A stretch of 64,000 bases of DNA from Azophilus sp965215035 (GCA_965215035.1 OZ244040.1:1798001-1862000), one strand, 5' to 3'. Positions 15,582-24,930 are shown, counted from the stretch's first letter. Notes: generated by a model not told the origin, from the sequence alone. Numbers and translations are program-made.

Positions 15582-15625
15582 GTCGATCGACAGACCCCGA
15601 CAAGTGGTGGTTTGTCAACCCATCG
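15582..15625. repeat. Family B palindrome, internally shortened copy
   Basis: Arms GATCGACAGACC and GGTTTGTCAACC pair imperfectly around a short loop. It matches the outer arms of the 43781-43860 copy (ATTGACAGACC) but lacks the middle, so it is about half size. It lies 8 bp from a family A palindrome. Confidence 0.6.
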
Positions 15626-15633
15626 TTGTAGGT

Positions 15634-15724
15634 GGCAGTGTATCAGTTTGCATCCCGGCCCTGCCGAATCACCTGTGTGCCGTGCCCTTGCTCGATCCAC
15701 AGATGCAGATTGATACACTACCTT
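15634..15724. repeat. Family A palindrome, copy 1
   Basis: About 90 bp with inverted arms AGTGTATCAGTTTGCATC and, at the other end, the complement of AGTGTATCAATCTGCATC (16 of 18 match). The interior carries CCTGCCGAATCACCTGTG and GTGCCCTTGCTCGATCC, shared with copies at 20301 and 43893. It lies between rpe and murU. Confidence 0.8.
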
Positions 15725-16069
15725 GTAGGTTCCATTCTATAGGGGATCGGGGTTTCGCCCAAACACCGGGAAGAGGCCTTGGATCAATGCGGGTTTCGAC
15801 CCCGGAACCGGGTCGCGGACCGGTGGGGAAAGGGTATTTGCCAATCGGTGGCCAGCCCCACGGAGCTCGCATGCCCGGAAATTGTTACCTTGCGACTCCG
15901 AATAGGGCCGGGATGGACCTGCTCGGAGTTTCCCTGGGGCCTATGCCCACTCCAAATTGCCTACTGTTCGGTTGCGGGCGTTAGGGGGCGTTGGGGAAGC
16001 TAGGGCCCACGCCCTCGGTTTGCCCCCGCTGAGAAGTTCCGGGCTATGTGGGGCCAACGGATTTGAGCC

Positions 16070-16744
16070 TTAGGTTGGCGCCTGGTGCAACAGGCGCTCC
16101 CGCAGGGCCCGCAACCGCTGCGGCGTACCGATATCGGTCCATTCGCCTTCCCACACCTGGCCGGTTGCGAGGCCGCCGGCGACCGCGTCGAACAGGGGTT
16201 CCCGAAAGGAAAAGGGCTCGGCGCGGCGGCCGGCGAGCAGCGCCGGGTCGAGCAGGGCAAGGCCGCAGTACACAAAGTCGTTGCCCCGGCCCGTCACGCG
16301 CCCGTTCGACCAGTTGAAGTCTCCCGCGTTCCGGAAGCCGGGGGTCGGGGTCAGCAGCAGGTGCAGCAGCGACCCTCCGGGTAGCTCCTTGGCAAACCGG
16401 CGCAAGGGGAAGTCGGTGTGGATGTCGCCCAGCAGAATCCAGAAGGGCCGCTCGCCCAAGAGCGGCAAGGCCGCAACAATGCCGCCGCCGGTATCGAGCA
16501 GGGTCGGCTCCGGGCTGTAGCGAACGGCAAGGCCGAAAGCCCCGCCGTTGCCGACATAGTCCCTGATCTGGTCCCCTAAATGGTGGAGGTTGATCACCAC
16601 CTCGGTTACCCCCGCATCCCGCAGCCAGTGCAGTTGATGCCCGATCAGCGGTCGTCCGGCGATGCTCTGCATGGCCTTTGGCACCGTATCTGTCAAAGGC
16701 GCCAGGCGGGTGCCGCGGCCGGCGGCTAGAATCATTGCCTTCAT
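16070..16744 (-). CDS. murU: N-acetylmuramate alpha-1-phosphate uridylyltransferase
   Basis: Makes UDP-MurNAc from MurNAc-1-phosphate in the cell-wall recycling bypass that avoids MurA/MurB. The 224-residue sugar nucleotidyltransferase starts MKAMILAAGRGTRLAPLTDTVPKAM (signature GGxGTRL-type loop and Lys), then TEVVINLHHLGDQIRDYV, SPEPTLLDTGGGIVAALPLLG and WTDIGTPQRL. It begins 1 nt after the amgK stop in the order amgK-murU, upstream of and divergent from lptD, as in Pseudomonas. A 79-bp piece of this gene recurs at 12514-12592. Confidence 0.93.
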   Translation of the reverse strand: MKAMILAAGRGTRLAPLTDTVPKAMQSIAGRPLIGHQLHWLRDAGVTEVVINLHHLGDQIRDYVGNGGAFGLAVRYSPEPTLLDTGGGIVAALPLLGERPFWILLGDIHTDFPLRRFAKELPGGSLLHLLLTPTPGFRNAGDFNWSNGRVTGRGNDFVYCGLALLDPALLAGRRAEPFSFREPLFDAVAGGLATGQVWEGEWTDIGTPQRLRALRERLLHQAPT

Positions 16745-16745
16745 A

Positions 16746-17738
16746 CTATGGGTCGCCCCCTGCGCCACCGCCGCGCAACGCCGCCGCCGCCGAGGGAACC
16801 AATCGACTCAGCCAGCCGCCCAGTTGCGCGGTTTCCGGGTACGCGGATGCGCTGCGCGCCGCGCAATTCAGCACCGGAACAATGTAGCGCGCATGCGCTG
16901 CCTTGCCGTCGCGCAGCATAAGTCGCGCGAAGATGCCGATGGCCTTGAGTTGCCGCTGTAGACCGGTCCAGTCCAGGGCGCGCGCCAGGGCGTCCTCTTC
17001 GAACGCGAAGCGCGACCTAGATTGGTAGTACCGCCGCCAGCGGTGCCGTTCAGCGTCGTCGAATTCGTAGTAGCAGTCCCACAACAGGCAGGCTAGGTCG
17101 TAGGTGGCGGGGCCGATGAGCGCGTCCTGAAAGTCGACGATGCCCAAGCCGCCGGCGGGCGTCACCAGCAGGTTGCGGCAGTGGTAGTCGCGATGTATGA
17201 GGCACTGGGGCTGGCCGAGGGCGTTGTCGACCAGGGGTTCGAAGGCGTCCGTTGCGGCTTGCGGCGGGCGGGCTCCGAGCAGGGCACCCAGGAACCACTC
17301 GATGAAGATGCCGAGTTCGTCGCGAAACCGCGATGCCGTGTACGGCGGAATACCGGGTGCCTCGATGGCCTGGAGCGCCACCAGGTTGTCGATGGCAAGC
17401 ACCAGCGCCGAATCCTGGCGCGAGCTGCCGTAGATATTCTCTAGGTGCCGGCTGCCCAGATCGCCGAGCAGGAAGAATCCCCGGGCGCGGTTCATGGCGA
17501 TGATCGGGGCAACCGGCAGGCCGTGGCCGGCGAGCAGCTTCTGCACACCCACGAAGGCCTCGTTGCGCTCAAGCTCCGGCGGTGAGTCCATGACCACCAG
17601 GGTTTGACCATGCGGCTCGGCCGCCGCCAACCGCACGCGATAGAAGCGCCGGTTGCTCGCTTCGACCGGCAGTGGCTCGATGGCGGCGACGGCGGCACTC
17701 AGTTGGGATTCGACCCACTGGCCGAGCATGGGCTGCAT
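16746..17738 (-). CDS. amgK: Anomeric MurNAc/GlcNAc kinase
   Basis: Phosphorylates the anomeric hydroxyl of MurNAc (and GlcNAc) recovered from peptidoglycan, giving the MurU substrate. The 330-residue protein has the aminoglycoside-phosphotransferase fold motifs: catalytic loop CLIHRDYHCRNLL near residue 187, and GIVDFQDALIGPATYDLACLLWD as the metal-binding stretch. It directly precedes murU and is divergent from lptD with a 44-bp gap. The pair implies intrinsic tolerance to MurA inhibition, as known for organisms with this bypass; that consequence is inference. Confidence 0.92.
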   Translation of the reverse strand: MQPMLGQWVESQLSAAVAAIEPLPVEASNRRFYRVRLAAAEPHGQTLVVMDSPPELERNEAFVGVQKLLAGHGLPVAPIIAMNRARGFFLLGDLGSRHLENIYGSSRQDSALVLAIDNLVALQAIEAPGIPPYTASRFRDELGIFIEWFLGALLGARPPQAATDAFEPLVDNALGQPQCLIHRDYHCRNLLVTPAGGLGIVDFQDALIGPATYDLACLLWDCYYEFDDAERHRWRRYYQSRSRFAFEEDALARALDWTGLQRQLKAIGIFARLMLRDGKAAHARYIVPVLNCAARSASAYPETAQLGGWLSRLVPSAAAALRGGGAGGDP

Positions 17739-17782
17739 AGGCGGATGGTATCATTCAGACGCTGGTTTGATGGAGCACTTGG

Positions 17783-20251
17783 TTGTTGAAGCCCGGCGAT
17801 TGGCCGCAGATTGGGGTGCCCCGCATCGGCGCGTTGTGCCTGGCGACGGTACTGGCCAATCCCCTGCTCGCCGGGGACGAGTCGCCCCGGGTGCCAAGTA
17901 CGTCAACCGCACCACCCGCCATGGCGGCGCCGGCGCAGGACTGGCCAGCATCGGCACCCGCGGCACGTTACTGGGTGCCGCAAAGCGACCTAACCGAGGC
18001 CGAGCGGCGGGGAGTTCCGGGGTATTGCCGGGGCCGCTACCTGCTGCCGCCGTTGCCTTACCCGGAGGGCATCGACAACGACCTCATGGCGGTGGAGGGC
18101 GAAGCCGATCTCGTTCACTACGAAGCCAACGGCAACATTACGCTGCAAGGCGATGTGGTTCTTTCCCAGGGGAACCGGACGATTCGCGCCGGGCGCGCCG
18201 TCCTGGGGCAGGAGAGCCGGCGAGGCCGGCTCGAAGGGGGTGTGCGTATTCGCGAGCCGGATCTGGTGATGCGGGGGGCCCGCGCCGAGGTCGACCTCGA
18301 CCGGGCGACGGCGGTGGTCGAGGACGCGGAGTTCCTGTTGCCCGCGCCGGAGTTGCGCGGCCAGGCGGCTTCCGTGGCCCGCGACGGAGCGGGGGACATC
18401 GTCCTGACCCGGCAGGTGTTCACGCGCTGCGAGCCGGGCAACGACAGTTGGCGGGTCAGCGCCCGCCAGGTGCGCCTGCCGCACAAGGCGGTTTTTGGTA
18501 CCGCCCGGCATGCCGTAGTGCGCATGGGCGGCGTGCCGGTACTGTACGCGCCGTACATCAAGTTCCCGGTGACCGACGACCGGCAGAGCGGGTTCCTGTT
18601 CCCGGCTATCCAGTATTCCGGAGAGGATGGGCTGGACCTGTCCCTGCCGTATTACCTGAACTTGGCACCGAACCAGGATGCCACCCTAATCCCCAGATTC
18701 GTCGGCAAACGGGGCTATGGCCTGGAAGCGGAGTACCGGCACCTGTCCCGGCGCGAGCAGACGACCTTGTCCGGCGCCATGCTGCCGCGCGACGACCTCT
18801 ACAACGGCCGCTTGCAACGGGACGACTGGCAGCGCCAGCTTGCGGCCGGCGGCGCGGTGCCCGCGGCCTTCGAACCGGCCGACCGGTGGTTGTTTCGTGT
18901 CGGTCACCGGGGGCGCATGGGCCGTTTTGCATCCCGCATCGATTATTCCCAGGCCAGCGATCGGGACTACTTTCGAGACTTAGGCTCGGACCTCGGCGAT
19001 TCGAGCCGCATCGCGCTCAGGCAATGGGGCCAGATTAGCTACCGCGCGGGCGGGTTGTTCATGCGCTTGTGGGGCGAGGGCTTCCAGCGGCTGGACGAGG
19101 TGCGGCGCCACGAGTACAAACGGCTGCCGGAACTGGAGATTCTGTACACCGGGCGTGGTCTCGGACCCTTGGAATACAGCCTGTGGGCGAGCGGTGCCTC
19201 GTTCGACCGCAACACTGAGGGGCTACGCGGCATCAACGCGCTCACCGGCGAGCGCCTGCACCTAGAGCCGCGCCTGGTACTGCCCTTGCGCTGGCCCTTC
19301 GGTTTTCTCAAGGCGAGTGCGGCCTACCGCCATACGACGTACCGGTTGCATTCCGCCGCCGGGCCAGGGCATGACACCCGGCCTCGCCGCGGCCTAGCGA
19401 CGGGTTCCGTGGATGGTGGCCTCGTCTTCGAGCGCGACCTGCACTGGTTCGACACACCCCTTGTGCAGACCTTGGAGCCCCGTCTTTACTACCTTTACCA
19501 GGAATTCGAAAACCAGGACGAGCTGCCGTTGTTCGACGCCAAGGCGCTGACGGCCGGCTACCTGCAGCTCTTCCGGGAGAACCGTTTCTCCGGCCTCGAC
19601 CGCATCGGCGATGCCAACCGCCTGGCCCTAGGAGTAACCACGCGGTTCTTCGCCAGGGATAGCGGGCGGGAACTCCTGCGAGCCAGCATCGGCCAGATGC
19701 TGCACTTCAAAGACCGGCGCGTGACCCTGCGCGGGCGGCCGGGGGTGGAGCAGCGTCAGGATACCTCCGCCATAGCGGGAGAGCTTGCCGGTCGGCTGGC
19801 GGGGCGGTGGGCCGTGGCGGGCAGCTTGGTGTGGGATCCGAACGACAACCAGATCGACGAGGCATCGGGCTCGCTACGCTATCAGGTGGACGACCGACGG
19901 GTATTCAACCTAGGGTACCGCAACCGCCTCGCCCAGGATATCGATCAGACCGACCTCTCCTTCTATTGGCTGGTTTCTGCCCGTTATGCCCTGTTCGGTC
20001 GCTGGAACCACGATCTCGTCAGCGGGCGCGCCATTGAGGGCATCGCCGGAATCGAGTACAACGATTGCTGCTGGCGGGTGCGGCTCATGGCCAGGCGGTT
20101 TCTGGATCAGCCAGCGGCCCGCAGCTTTGAGAATGTCGATGCGGACGAGGGCGTCTTTCTGCAGATCGTGCTCAAGGGCTTGGCGGGCTTCGGCGGCCGC
20201 ATGGAGTCGGTGCTGGAACGAGGCATTCGCGGTTACCGGGGGCGGAGCTAG
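17783..20251 (+). CDS. lptD: LPS-assembly protein LptD
   Basis: Outer-membrane barrel that, with LptE, inserts LPS in the outer leaflet. The 822-residue protein has a signal-like hydrophobic start (residues 10-30), an OstA-like N-terminal domain (GEADLVHYEANGNITLQGDVVLSQGNRTIRA, about 105-137) and a long beta-barrel region. The four cysteines used for the two interdomain disulfides are present: C82, C216 and the pair C762-C763 (YNDCCWRV). The start appears to be TTG (17783 or 17786) with GGAG about 9 nt upstream; no in-frame ATG lies nearby. surA follows, as in most gammaproteobacteria, though here a family A palindrome lies between them. Confidence 0.95.
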   Translation: MLKPGDWPQIGVPRIGALCLATVLANPLLAGDESPRVPSTSTAPPAMAAPAQDWPASAPAARYWVPQSDLTEAERRGVPGYCRGRYLLPPLPYPEGIDNDLMAVEGEADLVHYEANGNITLQGDVVLSQGNRTIRAGRAVLGQESRRGRLEGGVRIREPDLVMRGARAEVDLDRATAVVEDAEFLLPAPELRGQAASVARDGAGDIVLTRQVFTRCEPGNDSWRVSARQVRLPHKAVFGTARHAVVRMGGVPVLYAPYIKFPVTDDRQSGFLFPAIQYSGEDGLDLSLPYYLNLAPNQDATLIPRFVGKRGYGLEAEYRHLSRREQTTLSGAMLPRDDLYNGRLQRDDWQRQLAAGGAVPAAFEPADRWLFRVGHRGRMGRFASRIDYSQASDRDYFRDLGSDLGDSSRIALRQWGQISYRAGGLFMRLWGEGFQRLDEVRRHEYKRLPELEILYTGRGLGPLEYSLWASGASFDRNTEGLRGINALTGERLHLEPRLVLPLRWPFGFLKASAAYRHTTYRLHSAAGPGHDTRPRRGLATGSVDGGLVFERDLHWFDTPLVQTLEPRLYYLYQEFENQDELPLFDAKALTAGYLQLFRENRFSGLDRIGDANRLALGVTTRFFARDSGRELLRASIGQMLHFKDRRVTLRGRPGVEQRQDTSAIAGELAGRLAGRWAVAGSLVWDPNDNQIDEASGSLRYQVDDRRVFNLGYRNRLAQDIDQTDLSFYWLVSARYALFGRWNHDLVSGRAIEGIAGIEYNDCCWRVRLMARRFLDQPAARSFENVDADEGVFLQIVLKGLAGFGGRMESVLERGIRGYRGRS

Positions 20252-20671
20252 GCGCCTCTGCCATAGAACACTTCCTTGGAATGTCTGCCGCTTTGGGGGC
20301 GGTAGCGTAGCAGTTTGCATCTGTGGATCGAGCAAGGGCACGGCACCTAGGTGATTCGGCAGGGCCGGGATTCAAACTGATACACTGCCTTGGAGGCAAA
20401 AAGAGTGCAAATTGGGATGATTGATGCACATAGAGCGTCTTTTTCATTCCGTTTGGCAGGTTTGTGGGCTAGGGTTTCACCAACATCTGTCGGAATGGTT
20501 CCACGGCGCGGGCACCTGGCTTGGCACCGCGGTTGCCGCGTGGCGGCGGCGCGGTAAAGCCTGGGCCGCGACGGCGTAGACTTGCATGGAATTACATACT
20601 TCCCTGTGCGTCGGTGCGCTGGCCATGGGGGCTTGAACTCCTGAACAATGTACCGGAAGGGGATACTGAAC
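20252..20671. other. lptD-surA intergenic region
   Basis: 420 bp. Apart from the family A palindrome at 20301-20389 there is no gene. An AT-richer patch near 20395-20460 (AAAAAGAGTGCAAATTGGG onward) may hold a separate surA promoter, but no clear -35/-10 pair is visible. In most relatives this gap is short, so it has been lengthened here. Confidence 0.5.
20301..20389. repeat. Family A palindrome, copy 2 (between lptD and surA)
   Basis: 89 bp in the opposite orientation to copy 1. Arms read AGCGTAGCAGTTTGCATC and the complement of AGTGTATCAGTTTGAATC. The interior TCGAGCAAGGGCACGGCACC and GGTGATTCGGCAGGGCCGGG match the complement of copy 1 closely. It would form a hairpin in an lptD-surA transcript. 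Confidence 0.8.
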
Positions 20672-22015
20672 ATGTTGGAAACAGGCGAGACGCCGCGCTC
20701 GGCGGTCGGTCGGGCGCGGGCGGCGGGAACCTGGGTTGCAGCCGCCGGGCTCGCCCTCGGCGGTGCTCTTTGCGGCGGCGTCGCCGCCGAGTACAGGGAA
20801 CTCGACGCCATTGTCGCCATCGTCGATGAGGACGTGGTGCTGGCATCGGAACTGTTGAGCCGACTGGAGGCGGTACAGGAGCAGATCGCGCGCCAGGACA
20901 TGGCGCCGCCGCCTCGGGACGTGCTGCTCAGTCAACTCATGGAACGCCTGATACTGGAGAACATCCAGATACAGCAGGCCACCCGGCGCGGCGTGCAGAT
21001 CGATGACGAGAGCCTCGGCCGTGCGGTGCTGAGTTTCGCCGAGCAGAACGAAATGACCCTGGAGGAGTTCCAGCAGGCACTGGTGCGCGACGGTGTCAGC
21101 TACCGGGAGTTTCGGGAGGATATCCGCAGGGAGATGCTCGTGCAGCGCTTGCAGCGCAACATGGTGAACCGCCGCATTACCATCAGCGAGCAGGATGTCG
21201 AGGACTTGCTGAGTTCTCCCTACTACCAGCAACTGCTCTCCGATGAGTATCGGGTCGGCCACATCCTGCTGGCCATCGAGGCCGGGGCGAGCGAGGCAAC
21301 CTTGGCGGCGGCAGTCGAGGAAGCTCAGCGCATCGTCACCGACCTGCGCCGCGGCGCAGACTTCAAGGAAACGGCGATTGCCAAGTCCGCGGGCGCCAGG
21401 GCCCTGGAGGGCGGCGACTTAGGCTGGCGCCGCGCCGGCGAGTTGCCGACCCTGTTCGGCGAGCAGGTGCTGGCGCTCGCCGTCGGCGATACGGCGGACC
21501 CGATTCAGAGCCCAAGCGGCCTGCACATCGTGCAACTGTTGGATCGGCGCGGTGCTGGAGTACAGACGGCTGACCAGACCCTGGCGCGGCATATTCTGGT
21601 GCAGCCATCGGCGATTCGCCCCCCCGCCGAGGCCGAGGCGCTGATTCGCGACATCCGCGAGCAGCTTGTGGGTGGTGCGGACTTCTGCGGGCTGGCGGCG
21701 CAGCACTCCGAGGACCCGGGCAGTGCGCTCAACTGCGGCGACCTGGGGTGGAGCACCGGAGAACAGTTCGTACCGGCGTTCGTCGAGGCGATGAGTGCCA
21801 CCCCCACGGGCGAACTGTCGGAGCCCTTCGCGTCCTCCTATGGCTGGCATGTGGTCGAAGTGCTCGACCGCCGTACCCAGGACATGGGCGAGGAGGCGCG
21901 CCGCAATATGGCGGTGCAGATACTGCACCAGCGCCGCTTCGAGGAGGAGCTGCAGAAGTGGCTGAAAGAGATTCGCGATGAGGCCTTCGTGGAAGTAAGG
22001 CTGCCGGGCACCTAG
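20672..22015 (+). CDS. surA: Periplasmic chaperone / peptidyl-prolyl isomerase SurA
   Basis: Periplasmic chaperone that escorts outer-membrane barrels such as LptD to the BAM complex. The 447-residue protein has a signal peptide (hydrophobic AAGLALGGALCGGVAAE, about residues 22-39), the N-terminal chaperone domain, and two parvulin domains (YRVGHILLAIEAG...SPSGLHIVQLLDRRG and LARHILVQPSAI...SYGWHVVEVLDRR), then a C-terminal helix. The start at 20672 is preferred because GGAAGGGGA lies 8 nt upstream; ATG 20648 would add eight residues without a ribosome binding site. Confidence 0.95.
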   Translation: MLETGETPRSAVGRARAAGTWVAAAGLALGGALCGGVAAEYRELDAIVAIVDEDVVLASELLSRLEAVQEQIARQDMAPPPRDVLLSQLMERLILENIQIQQATRRGVQIDDESLGRAVLSFAEQNEMTLEEFQQALVRDGVSYREFREDIRREMLVQRLQRNMVNRRITISEQDVEDLLSSPYYQQLLSDEYRVGHILLAIEAGASEATLAAAVEEAQRIVTDLRRGADFKETAIAKSAGARALEGGDLGWRRAGELPTLFGEQVLALAVGDTADPIQSPSGLHIVQLLDRRGAGVQTADQTLARHILVQPSAIRPPAEAEALIRDIREQLVGGADFCGLAAQHSEDPGSALNCGDLGWSTGEQFVPAFVEAMSATPTGELSEPFASSYGWHVVEVLDRRTQDMGEEARRNMAVQILHQRRFEEELQKWLKEIRDEAFVEVRLPGT

Positions 22016-22047
22016 GCACTAACGATGGCAGCGATGCTGGCTGGTCG

Positions 22048-23064
22048 ATGCTCGCCATAACGCCCGGAGAACCGGCCGGCGTTGGGCCGGATTTGCTGAT
22101 TGCCTTGGCCCAGAACGAGCACCCCGCCGATTGGGTGGCGCTGACGGATCCAGACATGCTGCGCCAGCGGGCGGAACTGCTGGGTTGTTCCCTGAAAATC
22201 CGCTCCACGCCTACGGGGCGCGCTGGCGAGCTCCGGGTTGAACCGGTGCCGCTGGTGTGTGCGGCCCATCCCGGACGCCCGAACCCCGCCAACTCGGTGG
22301 GTGTTCTCGACAGCCTGCGGATGGCGGTGCGGGGCTGTCTTTCCGGGCGTTTTGCTGGCATGGTGACCGGCCCGGTGCAGAAATCGGCGATCAACGACGC
22401 CGGCTTTGCGTTCTCGGGCCACACGGAGTTCCTGCGCGATGCCAGCAGTGCCGGGGATGTGTTGATGCTCTTGGTTGCGGGGCGTTTGCGCGTTGGTCTG
22501 GCCACGACCCACCTGCCGCTTAGGCGTGTTCCCGGCGCAATCACGGCGCAGTTGCTGGATTCGAAACTGGGGTTGCTGCTGCGGGGATTGCGGGCCTGGT
22601 TTGCCATTGCCGAGCCCCGCATTCTGGTCACCGGGCTGAACCCTCATGCGGGGGAAGCGGGCCATCTCGGGCGCGAGGAGATCGACGTGATCGAGCCGGT
22701 GTGCGAGCGGTTCCGCCTGGCGGGTGCGGATGTGGCGGGGCCGCTGCCGGCGGATACGGCGTTCACGCCGCGCCAACTCGATGCGGCCGATGCCGTGCTG
22801 ACGATGTATCACGACCAGGGGCTGCCGGTGCTGAAACACGCCGGATTCGGCAACGCGGTAAACGTTACGCTCGGGTTACCGTTCGTGCGCACGTCGGTCG
22901 ACCATGGTACGGCACTGGACATCGCCGGAACGGGCCGCGCCGACCCGGGTAGCCTGGCGGCGGCGCTCGCCCTGGCGGACGAGTTGGCCCGTGCGCCCCG
23001 GGATCTTTCCAATTCGGCGGCGGCCCCGGCGACGGCCGATGCCCAGGAGCGCGCCGGGCGGTGA
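22048..23064 (+). CDS. pdxA: 4-hydroxythreonine-4-phosphate dehydrogenase
   Basis: Oxidises 4-phosphohydroxy-L-threonine in pyridoxal phosphate synthesis. The 338-residue protein has ITPGEPAGVGPDLL at the start, VTGPVQKSAINDAG, FSGHTEFLRDAS, LATTHLPLRRV, LNPHAGEAGHLGREE with the metal-ligand region, and TMYHDQGLPVLKHAGFGNAVNVTLGLPFVRTSVDHGTA-type C-terminal motifs with the metal His. It lies 32 bp after surA and overlaps ksgA by 4 nt, so it is operonic. Confidence 0.96.
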   Translation: MLAITPGEPAGVGPDLLIALAQNEHPADWVALTDPDMLRQRAELLGCSLKIRSTPTGRAGELRVEPVPLVCAAHPGRPNPANSVGVLDSLRMAVRGCLSGRFAGMVTGPVQKSAINDAGFAFSGHTEFLRDASSAGDVLMLLVAGRLRVGLATTHLPLRRVPGAITAQLLDSKLGLLLRGLRAWFAIAEPRILVTGLNPHAGEAGHLGREEIDVIEPVCERFRLAGADVAGPLPADTAFTPRQLDAADAVLTMYHDQGLPVLKHAGFGNAVNVTLGLPFVRTSVDHGTALDIAGTGRADPGSLAAALALADELARAPRDLSNSAAAPATADAQERAGR

Positions 23065-23849
23065 AAGCCCGCAAGCGTTTCGGCCAGCACTTCCTCACCG
23101 ACCGGTCGGTCTTGGCGCAGATTCTGGCTTGTATCGACCCCCAACCCACCGATCGCCTGTTGGAAATCGGCGCAGGCCGGGGTGCGCTTACCGAGTTCCT
23201 GCGGGGTACGGCGCAACGATTGGTCGCCATTGAAATCGACCGGGATCTGGCGCCGCTGCTGCGGGCGCGCTTTCCCGGCCTAGAGCTGATCGTTGCCGAT
23301 GTGCTGCGGTTCGATTTCGCCGAGCTCGGCGACGGAGCACCCTGGCGTGTCGCCGGCAACCTGCCCTATAACATCAGTTCACCGCTGCTGGCTAGGCTGT
23401 TGGCCGCGAAAGCTCGGGTTCGGGACATGCACCTGATGCTGCAAAGAGAACTGGCCGAGCGGGCGGATGCCCGGCCCGCAACCAAGGCCTGGGGCCGGCT
23501 TTCCGTGCTGGTGCAGTATCACTGCATCGTTGAACGGCTGTTCGACGTGGAACCCGCAAGCTTTTCGCCGCCGCCACGGGTGCACTCCTCGCTGGTGCGC
23601 CTGACGCCCAGGGTCGAGCCGTTGCCCCTGCGGGAGCCAGCCCGGCTCGATGCGGTGTTGCGGGCCGCCTTTGCCGCCCGCCGCAAACGCCTGGACAACG
23701 CGCTTAAGTCGCTGCACATCGACTGGGACCGGTCCGGGGTGGATACGAGAGCCCGGCCGGACCAGCTTCCGGTGGGCGATTTTGTGCGCTTGGCCAACGC
23801 GGCGAGTGCGGTGGAAGATGCCGCGTCCATAGACGGCGGGATGCGCTGA
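23061..23849 (+). CDS. rsmA: 16S rRNA dimethyltransferase KsgA/RsmA
   Basis: Dimethylates two adjacent adenines in the 3' terminal loop of 16S rRNA, a late check on small-subunit assembly. The 262-residue protein has RKRFGQHFLTD, the SAM-binding LLEIGAGRGALTEFL, and the target-base motif NLPYNIS near residue 106. The GTG start overlaps the pdxA stop (GTGA) and the TGA overlaps the apaH ATG. The apaG gene that usually follows is missing. Confidence 0.97.
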   Translation: MKARKRFGQHFLTDRSVLAQILACIDPQPTDRLLEIGAGRGALTEFLRGTAQRLVAIEIDRDLAPLLRARFPGLELIVADVLRFDFAELGDGAPWRVAGNLPYNISSPLLARLLAAKARVRDMHLMLQRELAERADARPATKAWGRLSVLVQYHCIVERLFDVEPASFSPPPRVHSSLVRLTPRVEPLPLREPARLDAVLRAAFAARRKRLDNALKSLHIDWDRSGVDTRARPDQLPVGDFVRLANAASAVEDAASIDGGMR

Positions 23850-24736
23850 TGGCGACCTACGCCGTGGGCGACATTCAGGGTTGCTACCCGGAATTTGTGC
23901 AACTGCTGGAGGCGGTTTCGTTCAACCCCGCCCGCGACCGGCTCTGGCTGCTGGGCGACCTGGTCAACCGCGGACCGGAATCGCTGGCGGTGATGGAGCT
24001 CGTCATGTCGCTCGACGCCAGCACGACCACGGTGCTCGGCAATCATGACCTGCACTTCCTGGCTATCCATTACGGGGGCCATGCGCCCGTTGCCGGCGAC
24101 ACCTTTCACGATCTGCTCGCGGCACCCCGGGTCGACGATATTGCGCAGTGGTTCCGCCGGCAGCGTTTTTTTCACCAGGACGACACCCTCGGCTATGCCA
24201 TGGCCCACGCCGGCATCCCGCCCGGCTGGTCGCTGCAAACGGCGGAGGCCTATTCCCGGGAACTGATGGCGGTGCTGCAGGGCGACGATTACCTGGATTA
24301 CCTTCGCGACCTGTACGGCAATCACCCGGATAGCTGGTCGGACAGCCTTGCCGGCATGGGCCGTTGGCGCCTCTTGACCAACTATTTCACCCGCATGCGC
24401 CTCATCGACAAGGCGGGCCGGTTGAACTTCGGCCACAAGGGGGCCTTGGCCGACGCCCCGGCCGGCTGGTTCCCCTGGTACGAGTCGGTGACACGGCATC
24501 TAGACAATAGGCGGCTACTGTTCGGCCATTGGGCGGCGCTGGAAGGCGAGACGGGTTGCGCGGACATCCTGGCGCTGGACACCGGCTGCGTCTGGGGGCG
24601 CAGCCTAACCGCCCTGTGCCTAGAAACGGGCGAACTTGCGAGCGTGCCGGCAATTCGGCCGCGCGGGCTTGCCACTACTTCGAACACGGCCGGCGCCGCG
24701 GTTGTTTCCGTTGGTCGGCGTACTGATCGGCCATGA
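23849..24736 (+). CDS. apaH: Symmetrical bis(5'-nucleosyl)-tetraphosphatase
   Basis: Hydrolyses Ap4A to two ADP and, in other species, decaps Np4-capped RNA. The 295-residue metallophosphatase has the motifs YAVGDIQGCYPEF, LLGDLVNRGPESL, VLGNHDLHFLAI, MAHAGIPPGW and LFGHWAALEG with all metal ligands. The ATG overlaps the ksgA stop. The last 25 or so residues after LASVPA are not typical of the family and may reflect a shifted stop in a decayed region. It follows ksgA directly, without apaG. Confidence 0.95.
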   Translation: MATYAVGDIQGCYPEFVQLLEAVSFNPARDRLWLLGDLVNRGPESLAVMELVMSLDASTTTVLGNHDLHFLAIHYGGHAPVAGDTFHDLLAAPRVDDIAQWFRRQRFFHQDDTLGYAMAHAGIPPGWSLQTAEAYSRELMAVLQGDDYLDYLRDLYGNHPDSWSDSLAGMGRWRLLTNYFTRMRLIDKAGRLNFGHKGALADAPAGWFPWYESVTRHLDNRRLLFGHWAALEGETGCADILALDTGCVWGRSLTALCLETGELASVPAIRPRGLATTSNTAGAAVVSVGRRTDRP

Positions 24737-24769
24737 CCTTACTGGGCCCTGGTCGGCCCCGACCCGCCC

Positions 24770-24930
24770 GGGCGGCGCGTCCAAATTCCGTTCACGACCA
24801 AGGGCATGTGGAAGACCGGCCCGAACAGCCCTAGGCGGGCCGACGGCGAGATACCCGAATACTGTCCGCCCGAGCAGACGCAATCCGAGATGGATGGGTT
24901 CTTCGCCCTCTACGACCGCATCCGCCGCGA
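24770..24930 (+). pseudogene. Possible remnant of a Fic-family N-terminal region
   Basis: In the apaH-cca gap one plus-strand frame reads VQIPFTTKGMWKTGPN, then GEIPEYCPPEQTQSEMDGFF and ALYDRI. The order TxGxWRxxxN ... YxPP ... M resembles the region just before the Fic domain of Fic/DOC proteins. The catalytic HPFxxGNGR motif is absent, the fragment is not preceded by a good start, and the frame runs into cca in another phase. It is judged a decayed fragment at best. Confidence 0.25.

Larger units (their letters stand above)
15523..16069. other. Gap between rpe and murU holding a B-A palindrome pair
   Basis: 547 bp without a gene. It contains a shortened family B palindrome and a family A palindrome (listed separately). 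A further motif, TTACCTTGCGACTCCGAA (15885-15902), recurs with changes near 43871-43888 beside the other B-A pair, suggesting that a longer composite was once present at both places. No promoter could be assigned with confidence. Confidence 0.6.

Noticed and set aside
17653..19038. 461-codon plus-strand frame
   Set aside because: It overlaps amgK and lptD in another frame and its product is Arg/Gly/Pro-rich without motifs; lptD is the real gene.
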